Below are positions 24,718-36,745 of a stretch of DNA of 64,000 nt, piece by piece. Below the pieces are notes generated by a model. That model was not told where the DNA came from, did no database searches, and worked only from the letters and a program-made list of their open reading frames with translations. This DNA is from Linnemannia schmuckeri (Eukaryota; Mortierellomycota; Mortierellomycetes; Mortierellales; Mortierellaceae): NCBI GenBank assembly GCA_029449235.1, contig JANATG010000020.1, positions 496,001 through 560,000 of the forward strand, read 5' to 3'. The translations under genes were made by a program, and so were the position numbers. The first letter of the stretch is position 1. Every line of letters starts with the position of its first letter.

Positions 24718-25305
24718 TCATTCGCTCAGTTTCTGCTCAATCTCCCTGATCCTTGACTTTGCGCGCATCATGTAGTCGTTGAGACGCTTCTTTGTCTCCT
24801 CTGCCTCTGCCTTGTCCCGAAGGACCTGCGATAGTTTCAGACCGAGCTCGACGTGTTCTTGCTCGAGGCGTTCGAGATTCTGGCCATGTGCCTGAATGCC
24901 GCTGAGGAGATCCTGATGCATGTGGTTGTTGAGGGGGGAGAGAGGTGAGGGTGGCGAAGAAGCATTGGAGGTTGAAGAAGAGGAAGAAGTCGAGTTGGCG
25001 GTAGAAGGAGCAGAAGAGGAGGTTGGCGTAAGACCCTTGGCCTGGAGAACAGCCTGCTTGGCTGCGGCGACCTGGGCGTGGGTGGTGAGGACGAGCTGTT
25101 GATAGGTGGGGATGGAGGCATGAGCGGCGTTGTAGGCGGTCTGAGACTCTGCGGAGCATTTCCGGATCTGGTCAAGCTCGTTCTGGAGCTGGGCACGGGC
25201 GTCGGACGAGAGAGGGCCGGCGGGGATGGGCGAAAAAGTAAAGTCGAGAAGAGGGAGGGGGGAACCCGGTGAGGGCAGGCAGCTTGTAAATGTCGTTGCT
25301 GTCAT
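24718..25305 (-). CDS. Small coiled-coil protein, function unknown
   Basis: Single-exon 195-residue frame from ATG 25305 (an in-frame GTG two codons upstream is not used as a start). Residues about 35-90 and 130-195 are charged and heptad-like (LQNELDQIRKC..., LERLEQEHVELGLKLSQVL...), separated by a Ser/Thr/Pro linker at about 92-120. The protein ends REIEQKLSE. The pattern, a short helical hairpin with a disordered loop, suggests a structural or adaptor coiled coil, but no family is recognised. Codon use is GC-rich at third positions, unlike the flanking repetitive DNA, which supports real coding. Confidence 0.7.
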   Translation of the reverse strand: MTATTFTSCLPSPGSPLPLLDFTFSPIPAGPLSSDARAQLQNELDQIRKCSAESQTAYNAAHASIPTYQQLVLTTHAQVAAAKQAVLQAKGLTPTSSSAPSTANSTSSSSSTSNASSPPSPLSPLNNHMHQDLLSGIQAHGQNLERLEQEHVELGLKLSQVLRDKAEAEETKKRLNDYMMRAKSRIREIEQKLSE

Positions 25306-26115
25306 TGTCACTATGGCTGTTAATAATGTATATGGATGGTGTGGGAAGGCGAGGAAGAAAAGGATGAGACGAAGCCAAAGGAACGGATGAGATAGAAAGG
25401 GACGAGAGAAAGAGGATAAAGAAGAAGAGAAGAGGATGAGGAGGGATTAAGTTAGGATTTCAAGTATAAAATAATGTCGTTTGTCGCAATAGTAAAAGAG
25501 GGGAGAAAGAGGGATCGAAGGAAGAGAGGAAGGATGGATGGTGTGTTGAAGGGTGAAGCGAGAAGGATGTGTGCGTGTGTTGATTGTAGGGGGGAGGGGG
25601 GGGGGGGGATATCAAAAAGTGGAGAGGACAACTAATGATGATGGAGGGGAGGAGAGATAGAGAATGAAGGAAGGAGAGAAGTGAGAGAATGGATGTAGAG
25701 AGTAAAGAGAAAGAGGAAAAGAAGAAAGAGAGAAGAAAAAATGGAGCTTTTGTTGGATGGGATGCAGGGACAAGTTGAGAAGGGAGAGAGGAGGCGAAGA
25801 GGGGGGATGGAGGAGGAAGAAGGAACAAAAGGATGGGGGAACAATCAACAAAGGAGAGGAAGAGGAGAGAATGGATTTTGGATTGGGACAAGGGGCAATG
25901 AGGTTAACAAGCGAACGGTACGTTGGATTTGATTGAGGATACTGTGAAGAAAGAAAGAAAGAAAGAGAAAGAGAAAGAGAAAGAGAAAGAGAAAAGGAAT
26001 AAAACACGAGGACAAGCAACGATGATTAAGAAGAGAAGGAAGGATATAGAAAACGGACACATAACCCCTTCTTCTTCGTTGCATTCGAACGATACGATTA
26101 CCGAACACCAAGGCG

Positions 26116-26159
<44 letters not shown>
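26116..26159 (+). repeat. 44-nt A homopolymer
   Basis: Longest homopolymer in the window, in non-coding DNA. Confidence 0.95.
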
Positions 26160-26160
<1 letters not shown>

Positions 26161-28122
26161 AAACAAGAAAAAAAAGTCTGGTCTTCTCAGGCGCCTCTTG
26201 ACACAAACGGAGAACAGCACCCTCTTTAACGTGTGCCCAATCCACGGCTTTGCATATGAGAAGGCTTCGAGAGAGGGTACCACATAAGTGGTCCTTTTAA
26301 AATCAGGGTCCGGGGTCAAATCAAGAACAGGAATAGAAAACACAGGTTGAAGGGAGAAGGGGTATGAATGGATCCAAGGTAGACACAAGTTCATGGTGGT
26401 GGCACACACACTCATACACACACTCATACACACATGCTCAAACACACAAACATTCGTTCACATTCGTACACATTCTCTCACACACTGTCTGAAAGAAGCA
26501 GCACAAGCAGCATCAACAACAAAGGAGGGAGTGTGTGGCATAAACAGAGGCTAGAAATTTTTTCTTCTCGACGTGTTCGTTGTTCATTTTTTCTGCTTTG
26601 CCCTCGATTGGATCGAATCTTTGTGTCTGGGTGTGAATTCAAAAAAAGAAACCTCTTCTTTTGATTTTCTCTTCTCTTTTCTCTTTTTCTCTGGTTTTTT
26701 TTCTTTTTTTTTCTCCTTCTGAAAAGGGAAGCAAAGGGAAAAGGTAATTGTGTTGTTATGAATGGACCATTAAGAAGATGGCTGACTTACCGGATGGACT
26801 GGCAGACATTAGTTATATGTTTGTTTTTGTGCAAAAAAAGTGTGGGTGTGTGTAGAGACAAGGGGCGGTATGTGTGGCGGGCAAGAGACGACAGAGAGTG
26901 CAGAAGGGGGTATCGGGGTGGTGGTGGTTTGTATATATGTGGAGTAGGAACAAAGGAAGGGAAAGGAAAGGGACTATTGGTAAGAAAAGAGCGTTTGGCT
27001 GATTGGTGCTGGTTGGTTGGTTGGTTGGTTGGTTTAGTTGAAAAGGTCGTTCTGGTCGTAAAACGAGATTGATTAGGCTGGTTGGAACGCGTGTGGATTG
27101 AATGGTCGAAGTTGAAGGAGGGGACAGGTCGTAAAGTGGATGGAGAAAAAAAAAAGAGATCTAATACTAGTCAAGGGGGTTAGTGAGCAAGAAGGAAGAC
27201 GGGTGAGTGATACTGAAATTAAAACTGATTGACGGGTGATTGACGGTTGATTGAGAGTTGATTGACTGATGGGTGATTAGAAAAGGGGATTCACTGAGGG
27301 ATATCAAGATGCCTGATATGAAAGAAAAAAGAGAAGAAATAGAATCGATCGGGTTATATTAACTGAAAGGATTGAGAAGTGCGAGGTAGGAGAGTTGTGA
27401 GGTAGTGTAATAAACGGAGGAAGAACAAAAGGTGGAAAAAAGGGGCGAGAGCCTCTCTCTTTATATACCCTAGTCAACTCCTCCTTATCCCCAATTAGAG
27501 CCAACAAACACTTCAAAAGAGTGAGTAAGCAAAAGGAAATCATTCGCAAAAACGTATCCTTCTATTTGTTAGCATAACAAACAACTATCCCCCTTTACTC
27601 CAAACAGCAGCAACGACAGCACCGTTGGAAGGGAAGACAAGCAAGGCGGCCGTTATTATTTTACGCCAAGGACACAGTAGATTGTTAAATATGTTCCTTT
27701 GTACCTCCATTCTTCAACTCGTTGGCCTGTCGTACAAAAAAAAACCAAAAAAAAAAAAAATCATCAACAATACCAGCACAGAATACTGTACAACGAGCTC
27801 AAGTATCTGGCACAGAGATACAAGATTGGCGACATAAGGGTGCACTAGTCGCAATATACTGCAATAAGCTACAAAAGAGCACAAAGTAGACGCGCACACA
27901 GGGAGGAAGGGAATGGATTGATACTCAATTTGTGGGAGATTGCTGTTTTCATATCACAAAGTACTGTTCATATTGTTTTGCCGTCGTACCTCACCATCGT
28001 CGTCGTGCTGTTGTTATTTTTTTTTGTTGTGGTAGTTGCCAAATGCCCATCTTAAATGGAATGGGAGATGCAACAAGGAAAAAAAAGAGATATTTTGAGA
28101 AATGTGTGGGGACGTGTGCGAA

Positions 28123-28124
<2 letters not shown>

Positions 28125-28163
<39 letters not shown>
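28125..28163 (+). repeat. 39-nt A homopolymer
   Basis: Uninterrupted A run in non-coding DNA. Confidence 0.95.
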
Positions 28164-28166
<3 letters not shown>

Positions 28167-28693
28167 AGTTTACAAGAAAAAATACCAAATAAACACAACC
28201 ATGCAACATCTGACGCGACAGATGGTTCCATGCATGCAGAAAGAACCACCACATAGCAAGAGAGAGGGGACGAGAAAGAAAAAATAGAAAAACAAAGCCA
28301 AAAGGAGCATGGAGCATGGAGCATGGTCCATCCTCTTAAAATCCAAATCCCGCTCAACACATGCATAGCCTGTGCAAACAAAATACTTCACTTTTCTATT
28401 GTCTTTTTCCTTCTTCGTTTAGACCCCAGTCTCCCAATACCTCTTTTACTAACATCTTTTTACATAAATTGATATGACAATGACCATTACCTTTGGCTTT
28501 GGCCGCGGGTTTGAGATGTGTGATAAAAAACGATAATATGATTAGTGAAGAAAAAAGATGAAAAAAAGAAAGGGAACAAGGTAAAGAAGAGATATTACTT
28601 TCGTGATGTTGACCAGGGCGCTTACCAATTTAAATATCGACTCGGGTTCTGGAGGGCTTCTTTTTTGTTTTAACAAGAGGCAACTGGAAATCG

Positions 28694-28723
<30 letters not shown>
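28694..28723 (+). repeat. 30-nt A homopolymer
   Basis: Uninterrupted A run. On the minus strand the T run is followed by TTTCGATTTCCAG, an acceptor-like sequence. Confidence 0.95.
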
Positions 28724-28724
<1 letters not shown>

Positions 28725-31700
28725 CGTATATTGGTTAGTGGAATTAGGATCAAATGACCGGGTCTTCTTGTTCGCCACGCTCTATGTGGGAACTCTGTTT
28801 CTTATCCTGCATGCTTCTTCGCTGTCTTAGTCTGAAATGAATCAATAACATAACTCTTCGAAGGAACCCGATCTCATCATGAGGAAAAAAACAGGTCGAC
28901 AGACGAAGACAATGATGCGTAGGGGTTGATACGTAGAAGAGTGAGAGAAGGAAAAGAGGAGCAATGTCCTTTGTGGTCTGCCACTTAACCAAGAATATGA
29001 AAATGAGACTAGAAGAAAACCTTCGCCTCCTCTTGCTCGCACTAGGCTCCTTTTCTTCGTTACCTGTTACCCCTACTTCTACCCTTACCCCTACCCCAGG
29101 CTGAGCTAGACCTCGGACCAAAACGACCAGAGAGAAAAGACAGAATAAATTGGGCGTAAATTGCAATTCGGAGTAGATGGAAATAAAAAAACGTGGTGAA
29201 AGAACGAGAGCCATAACAACTACATAAGAAATAATGGCAAAAACTAAGCGCCGATTGAAAGACAACTTGATCAAGCTCGAACCACGACAACCAACCAACC
29301 CACTCGATAAGGAAGCCAAACAATTCAAAAATAAAATAAAAAATTGCCCAGGAACTAGAACCTCATTTCTTTTCTGCCTCTCTATTGACCGCTCTTCTCA
29401 TCACTTCGTAGCCCCCCAGCTTGATGCGCAATGCGACACCCACGCCCCACGTACCATCCCTTGTGCATTATTTTTTCATTTTTTCTTGTTATCAGCATCA
29501 TAACCGCCTGTTTGCATAACGCTTGGGTCCCCATGTACGTTTTTTATGCCTTTCCCTCTCCTTCTCCTCTCTGGATGTTTGTACGGATTATGGTAGATCA
29601 GGGGTGAAACCCAAGAGAACAAGACGCATTAATGCGAGCTTTGCATTGACCAGGGGTTGGTTGGCAGTGGCGGTGGGGACTGTTGTTGATCTGGCGAATG
29701 AACAATAGGGACCCAGACCAAAATGCACATATAAAAATACCTTCAGGTATGGAACACACCAACACATACTGTACGCTGACAAAAAAAATAGGGTCCATGC
29801 AAAATATACACCGGACTTGAGTCGTGAGTTGGAGTAGCATTTTTTTTTTTCATTCCTTTTTACTCTACTCCTACGGTTGCACTACTCAACCAGAACTTCC
29901 ATTAATATTCTTTCTCTCTTTCTCTGTCCTCATGTTGATGCTAACGCGAAGTGGATTTTCTTACTTGTTTGCCCTGATCACGTACAACAACAATAAAAAC
30001 AACATTAACATAGAAGTAAAGATATGACACCTATAATACAAGCGATGCATGAGGCGTAGTTTTTGCGTCGATTTGGCTCGTCTTCACGCATGTTGCATGC
30101 AAGAAATATCATACAGCCATTGTCGCTTGTCGTTGCCCCAATTATTGAAAGATACATGAAGTCCATACGACTGAGGCTAGGAGTGTTATGACGTGTCATG
30201 TCGACTGGGTCGTGAGCGCGCCTTATCGGGTCACCTCCGAATGAATGAGGAAAGGATGGGTTGGGAACTTTAATAGTGAAGTGTAGATATAGAGGCTTAC
30301 CTATTTTATGGATCGCGTAACAATGGTGTCTAATGCGGATCTGAAGTGTTAAACGTGTATGGGACGCGCGTACTGTGTTGTACTGGATCGACAACTTCTG
30401 AGGAAAGAAGGAGCAAAACGATGTATGCAGGAGCTTTTTGAGAGTAAAAGATTGCGAAGGGTGTTGTGGAGGTAGAAGTAGGACAAGGGGTGCAGAAGTT
30501 GAGATGTTTTGAACGTGAGAAAACCGTTTCGTTCAAGAAAGTAAGTCGTACAAGAATAACGTTGTGCTGAAAACAAAAAAATCGAATCGATTATCAAAGA
30601 GAGGAAGAGAGGTGAAGTGTGAAGAAAAAGAAAGGAAATCAAATCGGACAAAGGGCCACAAAGCAGCAGGGGGCGGAGGAAATGAAAAAAGGGACAGTGC
30701 AGGCGCAGGCGCAGGTGCAAGCAAGGACGATCAAAAAAGAAGGGTAAAAAGGTAAACAATGAGATGTGAGAAGAGAGAAAAGAGTAGAAGTAACGAGAAG
30801 GAACGAGAAAAAAAAGTTGTTTGAAGAACCAGTTTTCCCGAGTTTTTTATTCCTCTCACAGTGATGGATGCATGAGGATGAGAACACAAACGCACACGCT
30901 TCTTTTCTCCCCTCTCTCCCTTCTCTCTCTTCTTGATTGATTTCTCTCACCTTCCTCCATCGTATGTGCACTTCACGCATTGGTCATCCGATCGTCATAA
31001 AATCAATCTCCTTTCCTTTCCTATAAGATAATCATGAACAAGGGAGTCAAGAAAACACAGAGGAGAAGATGGGGACAGGGATGAGGGGACAGAGAAAGGG
31101 AAAGAGAGGGCGGGAAAAAGGGATGCTTGTGGTAAATGCACGCGTCTCTCTTCTCTTTTCTACTCTCCACGGAAATGGACCAATCAACTTCCACCACTGC
31201 TTGTCCGTTGTCAACCAACTCCGGCCTAGCGTTCATGGAAAGTTATTATTTCTTTTTATACCATACCATAGTTGTTCAAATGATGAATGGTCCGATTGTT
31301 TTTATTCTCAGCCTGAAGTTAGTGTGCTCGGTCACTTTTTGCGATCAAAAAAAAAAAAAAACAAGGACATGGGCCGATTCTTTTTTGAGTAGTTTCTGGG
31401 GCTTTCCCGTGGCTTCTCGCTAACAAACCATCAAATTCTAAGGACCCTTCATCTTTTTTTTTTTCCCTTTTTGCTTTCATAGTTGATTGTCCCTTTCTTC
31501 TGACCGAAAGGCCCTTGCTCCTTACCATCTTTTACAGTACACCATTGTACAGTATTTGACTTTTGGGCCCATTCAGTTGATATAGACTCACTCGCTACGA
31601 CAAAAAATGAAAAAGAACTCAAGAATAAAGGGTAAATGTTCAATGTCTAGAACGTCGTGCTTGTCTTCCTCCAATTCGTCCCATTCAATTGAGAAGTAGC

Positions 31701-32512
31701 ATCGGAAAATTTACACTAAGAGGGAAGGGCGTTACTGTTACGACATGGCGGCAAAGAGTGCGGGATATAAACAAAAAACTTGTTTACCTTGTCTGCTTTC
31801 CTGGCATCAACTGACCATGCAAGTGCTTTCCATCCTTCCTAGTGCTTGCGGGAAAACAAACGAACAAACAAGGCTAAACGCATATTTTATACAGAAAGCT
31901 GTTCGTAGTTCATGCAAGCAACACCATCAAAGTTAAAAATGGCGCAACATGTATTCAATGGAGAACAACAGGAAAAGCCTTGACAACTTAGCAGTAAGTA
32001 AAACCGGAAAAAGAGGAATAGGAACAGGTCCGAGCAGCGAGAAGAAAGGAAAGCAACACTTAAGGTCAGAGGCGATGCCTTTGTTGTTCTTATTTTCTTT
32101 TTTTGCAAAGGGTCCTGCGAATGCGCGCGTTGGTTTTGTTTGGGTCGAAACTTTCTTCTCTCTCCTTTTCTTTTTGTCTTCTCTTCCGCTTCTGGTAGGT
32201 ATACCTTCCTGCCCTGCCTTCCTTGAAAGCTTGCACCAATCAAGCCCGTCGCTGAGTTTTACCAGTCATCTTGCGTTTGAAATCCTTCAAGTTGCCACCA
32301 ATTTTCTGCCATGCAGAAAAATAAATCTACGTCACACTGCACGTGATGAGCGTAATCCAAAGCCATTTTATTTGTTTGCTTCGACAACGTCCTTTGTTCA
32401 TTTGCCCTTCAGCTCGTCCCAGGAACAGGATCGTGTTTTTCTTTGTTATTATCCACACGACAAGGCTCGCCAGGAATCTCTTTTCGCTCACCACAAACAC
32501 GGTCAGGACAGG

Positions 32513-35500
32513 ATGACGCCGATGCTGACGGTCGATGAAAGGATTGACTCGTTCACTCGAGGAACACGGTCCTGGCCTCATCCCGACACCTTTAGAGCTA
32601 CACCTTCGTCGGTATGCTCGCCAGCTGCTACTTACGTCAATAGGAGTGATGCCGAACTCACTTCGTTTATCGACACCATATTACAATCGGAAACTAAGTT
32701 GACTTTCTTAATTCTGGTTTGTCCATTCTAGCTTGCAGAGGCAGGATTCTATTGGAAACCATTCTCGACTTCCCCAGACAACGTGGTCTGCTTTCTCTGC
32801 GGGAAATCTTTGGATGACTGGACCAAAGACGACGACCCCTTCGAGGAGCATTTGAGTCATTCGAGAAACTGTTGCTGGGCTATTGTAAAATCCATTTGCC
32901 CTGTCGAGGATGGACTCCCCTTCCGTTGGGATGACGAGGACAACCTGCCCAAAGGCGAGAGGATGACCAAGGCGAGGCTTCAGACGTTTGGGAAATGGTG
33001 GCCTCATGAACGAACGAAGGGGTGGTTCGGCACTAGCAAGAGGGTGCGTTATTTCATGCGGTTGTGATATCTGAAACGTCATACAAGAAGTTGTTCGAGG
33101 ATAAAATGTCTAACTTGCTGCGCTCACTCTTAATAGATGGCGAACGCAGGATTCATCTATGCACCCACCGACGACTCGGACGACAATGTACAGTGTCCAT
33201 ACTGCGAGACGGCTCTTGACGGATGGGAAATCGATGATGACCCAGTGCACGAGCATCAGAGACGACGACCCAATTGCCCATTCTTTGCGACCAGAGCTGC
33301 AGCACCAACCAAAGCATCAGCTGCCAAAGCTGCAAAACAAAAACGGAAAACTGCGGATGTTGACGATGAAGATGATCAGCCAGACAACTACCAGGTTAGT
33401 TACTTTGTTGTCGCCTTTAATTTTCTTCAATTACTCATGGCCTAATGGATGCTCTCGTTTCCAAGCTGTCACTGACTTTTGGTTTATTTATTTACTTCCG
33501 TAGAGGACGCATGGATCAGGAGCAGATAAATCAGAGACCAAAAAATCCGCAAAGAGCAATCGCTCTCAAAAATCAACTGCGTCCGAGTCAGCATCCAGTC
33601 GTTCATCAAACGCCACCGGCGCACTCTTCGCGGGACGCAACGTTGATTTCGTTTTACATGACAGCAGCGAGCCGACATCCAAAGCAGGATCAAAACGACA
33701 GCCGGCGAATTCAGCAAAGGGGGCTTTTCGGACGGGTACTGTAAGGATCAAGACTGAAGGGGAGGAAGAGTCTATCAGCTCTATCCTTTCAAAAAAGAGC
33801 ACCAAAAGCACGTCGAGTGCCAAGAGTGGGAGTACATCGAACACCAAAAGCATGGGTAGCTCCAAGAGCAAGACGAGCTCGGCCAGCTCAACTTCGGCCC
33901 TAACGATATCATCCTACCAGTCAGCAAGAACGTCGCAGTCGCAGCGGAAGAGAAACCAGATTGCCGACGAAGATTCAGTGGACTCATCTGTGGCCGAAGA
34001 AGTCCAGTTCTCCTACCTCACGACATCTCTCAAAAAACAAGACATTCCAGTAGTTCTCAGGAAACGGCGGAAATTAGTAGCCGGTGAGGAAGAAGCCAAT
34101 GGGGACATGTCGGGAGAGATGATGAGCGATATGGAGAGTGAGGCGCACGAGGATCCTGCCGGCAGCAGGGGCGATTTCGATGATGTGCAGGAACAGAGGA
34201 CAGGCGACACACGACGGCGACGTGATTCGCCCGAGGTCGATGCGTCAGAAGTTTCTGAGAAAATCTTGTTAAGTAGGAGCGTTTCACCACAACCGACAAA
34301 GACGAAGCGTGGTCGAGTCAAGAAGATCAAACTAGAAGACGAGGAGTACAATCTGTCACGACCCTCAACCAAACCAAAAAAGAAGGCAGGGTCCGCGAAG
34401 GCTACGAAGCGAACTGCCAAATCGACTTCTTCGTCGTCATCCAAGAAGCGAGCCACCAAACCGCTAATTGAGATATTCGTGCAGCCAGATGTCGATGACG
34501 ATATCGCTATTGAACAAGAGTCGGAGCAGAAAAAGGTGCAGGAGCCGGAGCAGGAGGAGGAGGTTGCCTCAGCGGATATGCCTGAAGCCGAGGAGAAAGA
34601 CAAGCACGAAGCCGAGGTCGATCAGCAGGATAACCTGGCAGAAGCGCCAACGCTGCCCATTCCTGCGGAGAGCACGACTCTGCCAGAAACTGAGAACATC
34701 CTAGATGCCCCTCAGGATGTCTTCCAGGGTGTCGTTAAGGACGTCCCTCATGATGACCCTCGTGATGATCCTCAGGATGTGCTTGAGGGTGCCGTTCATG
34801 AAGACCCACAGGATGTCCCTCATGATGATCCTCAAAATGACCCACAGGATGACCCTCAGGATGTCTTCGAGGATGCCCTTGAGGATGTCCCTGAGGATGC
34901 CCCTCTAGGTGTCCTTGAAGATGCCCCTCACGATGACCTTCAGGATGACCTTCAGGATGCTCCTCCTTCGACTCCACCGCCCATCGCCCCTTCAACGCCC
35001 AAGACACCCATTCGAGTACAGAAATCCGACTCTGCCTTCCACCAGAGCCACAACACTACAGTCATGTCATCAACACCTGCCCGGAGGCAAGCTGTCACCT
35101 TTGAGGACATTGAGGATGCCAACGTTGTTGTTGTCGACCCTTTAACACCAGTCAGGCGAGTAGCTTCTCGGATGGATATTGAAGGCTGGGAGGACGAGGA
35201 TCGACGTGACAGTGCTGCATCTGAACTCACAAGCCCCTTTATCTCGCCTTCACAGTGGCATCTTGACGCGGGTCTCATGACGTCGACACCCAACGGCAAA
35301 CGCACGCCTGCACAGCCTTTCCGTAGGATCACGCCTCGTCAAAAGCGGATCAAGGACGTCATTGGTAGTGCACACGTCAAGTCGCCTCTGCGATCAAGTC
35401 ACAGCGACAGGCTGGGTAGATCTACGCAGCTTGCGTCACCGAGTCCCAAGAAGGCAGCGAGATCACAGCAGGTTCCTCCGGAGCTAAAACAGAGCATGTT

Positions 35501-36584
35501 GATTGATCGCCTTGAAATTCTGATGCACGAGAATGCCAGCTCGGAAGTTATGGTCGTTGCAGAGCATGCGTTGAGGGAGGAGGTCAAAGAACTTCGTCGG
35601 TCACAGAACAAGGAACGGAGACAAGCAGCGGCAGAAGCAGCAGCAATAGCAGCAGAGGCAAAGGCGGAAGCACAAGCAGCCGCGGCGGCAGCAGCAACAG
35701 CGGCATCAATATTGAAGCACAAAGAGATCACCGGGCGGTTGGAAGCCGATACATTCTTTGAGGACCAGGGGATAGAGGGTTCTGACACCGAGGACGATCC
35801 TAACATGAGTTTCATACGGACACCGGTCAAGCAGACAGCGAGGGTTCTCTTTGAGTCGACCACACCCATAACTCCGAACAAGACGCCTTCCGCATTGCCT
35901 GTATCGCGCGTTCTTTCGGCCATTGGAGCGGCATCTCGTCGAAACAACACGACCGCAGCCATGTCACCATTTGTCAGGACGCCAGTAAAAAAGTCGACGA
36001 CGGACCTTCTTCGTCTTGAGGATCTGGATGTTGACGAGGATCTGGATGTTGACCCGGACTTTCCAGCCAGTAGTTCGACACAGGCGCCACCACCATCATC
36101 AGAGCATTCAGCTCAACCTCAGCCTCAGTCATCAGCAACAGCAAAGGCAGCGGCGCTTAAGTCTAGTGTTAGCCAGGGTAAGCCAGTTCACAGCGCTTCA
36201 GCTGAGGCTGTACAACCTTCTGGCGTATCTATGACGAAGGGGGCTACTGGATCCAACCTGGATACCACTAGTGTTTCTTCATCATCACGCAAAGATTTCT
36301 CCCATCATCACCACCAACAGCAACAGCACCGAGGAGGAGACGACGCCAGGGGAAGGAGGCTGCATCCAGATCCGGAGGAGCACCGGCGGCGGACACGGCT
36401 GTTGGAGGAGGCGAATTTCTCGGAGGTACAGCTCAAGATGACTGTTGAAGAGTTCCATCGGGCTTGTATGGCCGAACAAGTGCTGGCGCTTGAGGTCGCT
36501 GCCGAGGCGTGGATCCAACGGTTTGAGGAGGAGAGTAACCGTGTCAGGAGAGCCCTCTTGGACGATGGGATGTCTGGATTATGA
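32513..36584 (+). CDS. BIR1: Bir1/survivin-like protein with two BIR domains (chromosomal passenger complex)
   Basis: Four exons (32513-32611, 32732-33043, 33137-33394, 33504-36584) give 1249 residues. Two BIR zinc modules are complete: C53/C56/H73/C80 (CFLCGKSLDDWTKDDDPFEEH) and C157/C160/H177/C184 (CPYCETALDGWEIDDDPVHEH), each with CxxC-x16-H-x6-C spacing. The long remainder is Ser/Lys-rich and disordered. It has an acidic degenerate repeat at about 624-713 (units like DDPQDV), an Ala/Glu helix at about 925-965 and a charged C-terminal helix. Two N-terminal BIRs plus a long tail match fungal Bir1/Cut17, the survivin subunit of the Aurora-B complex at centromeres. ATG 32513 sits six residues before the first BIR helix; the frame extends upstream to 31949, but that extension is low-complexity and unlikely to be coding. 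Confidence 0.9.
34705..34970 (+). repeat. Degenerate 12-nt in-frame repeat encoding an acidic Asp/Pro/Gln/Val array
   Basis: About 20 imperfect 12-nt units (GAT-GNC-CCT-CAN type) encode D-x-P-x blocks such as DVPHDDP and DDPQDV in the Bir1-like protein, residues about 624-713. Units vary mainly at codons 2 and 4, indicating expansion by unequal exchange followed by drift. Confidence 0.85.
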
Positions 36585-36745
36585 GTTGTCCTTTGCCTCT
36601 TCGTCTCTTTGTTTATCTCTCTACCTGTCAGGGCAATGCACACGCTTGTAACATAATAATACTTGTAGTTTACACATTTGCTCCAGTTTTGTTTCTATTG
36701 TTGCATTGGCGTGAATCTGGCTGGGGAAGAACGCGCTGGATAGAT

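Larger units (their letters stand above)
25306..32512. other. 7.2 kb region without a supported gene; simple-repeat rich
   Basis: Between the coiled-coil gene and the BIR gene I find no open frame with family similarity or credible splicing. The region holds a GA-rich leader (25320-25900), a G run near 25596-25608, AAAG units near 25950-25993, A runs of 44, 39 and 30 nt, a TTGG tandem near 27010-27033, repeated GATTGA-like motifs near 27225-27275 and three GAGCATG copies at about 28303-28323. Isolated GTAAGC and GTAATG donors on the minus strand (near 28500 and 28620) hint at an unresolved spliced or non-coding transcript. The patch 30005-30395 has less simple composition. Confidence 0.5.

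Noticed and set aside
28500..28680. Possible minus-strand exon ending KRSPPEPESIFKL with a GTAAGC donor
   Set aside because: Donor and acceptor-like sites exist but no partner exons could be joined in phase and no homology was recognised.
31949..32512. N-terminal extension of the Bir1-like protein
   Set aside because: The in-frame upstream sequence is Phe/Leu-rich low complexity; the BIR domain begins right after ATG 32513.
34705..34908. Met/Arg-rich plus-strand frame inside the Bir1-like gene
   Set aside because: It is the shifted reading of the 12-nt coding repeat.
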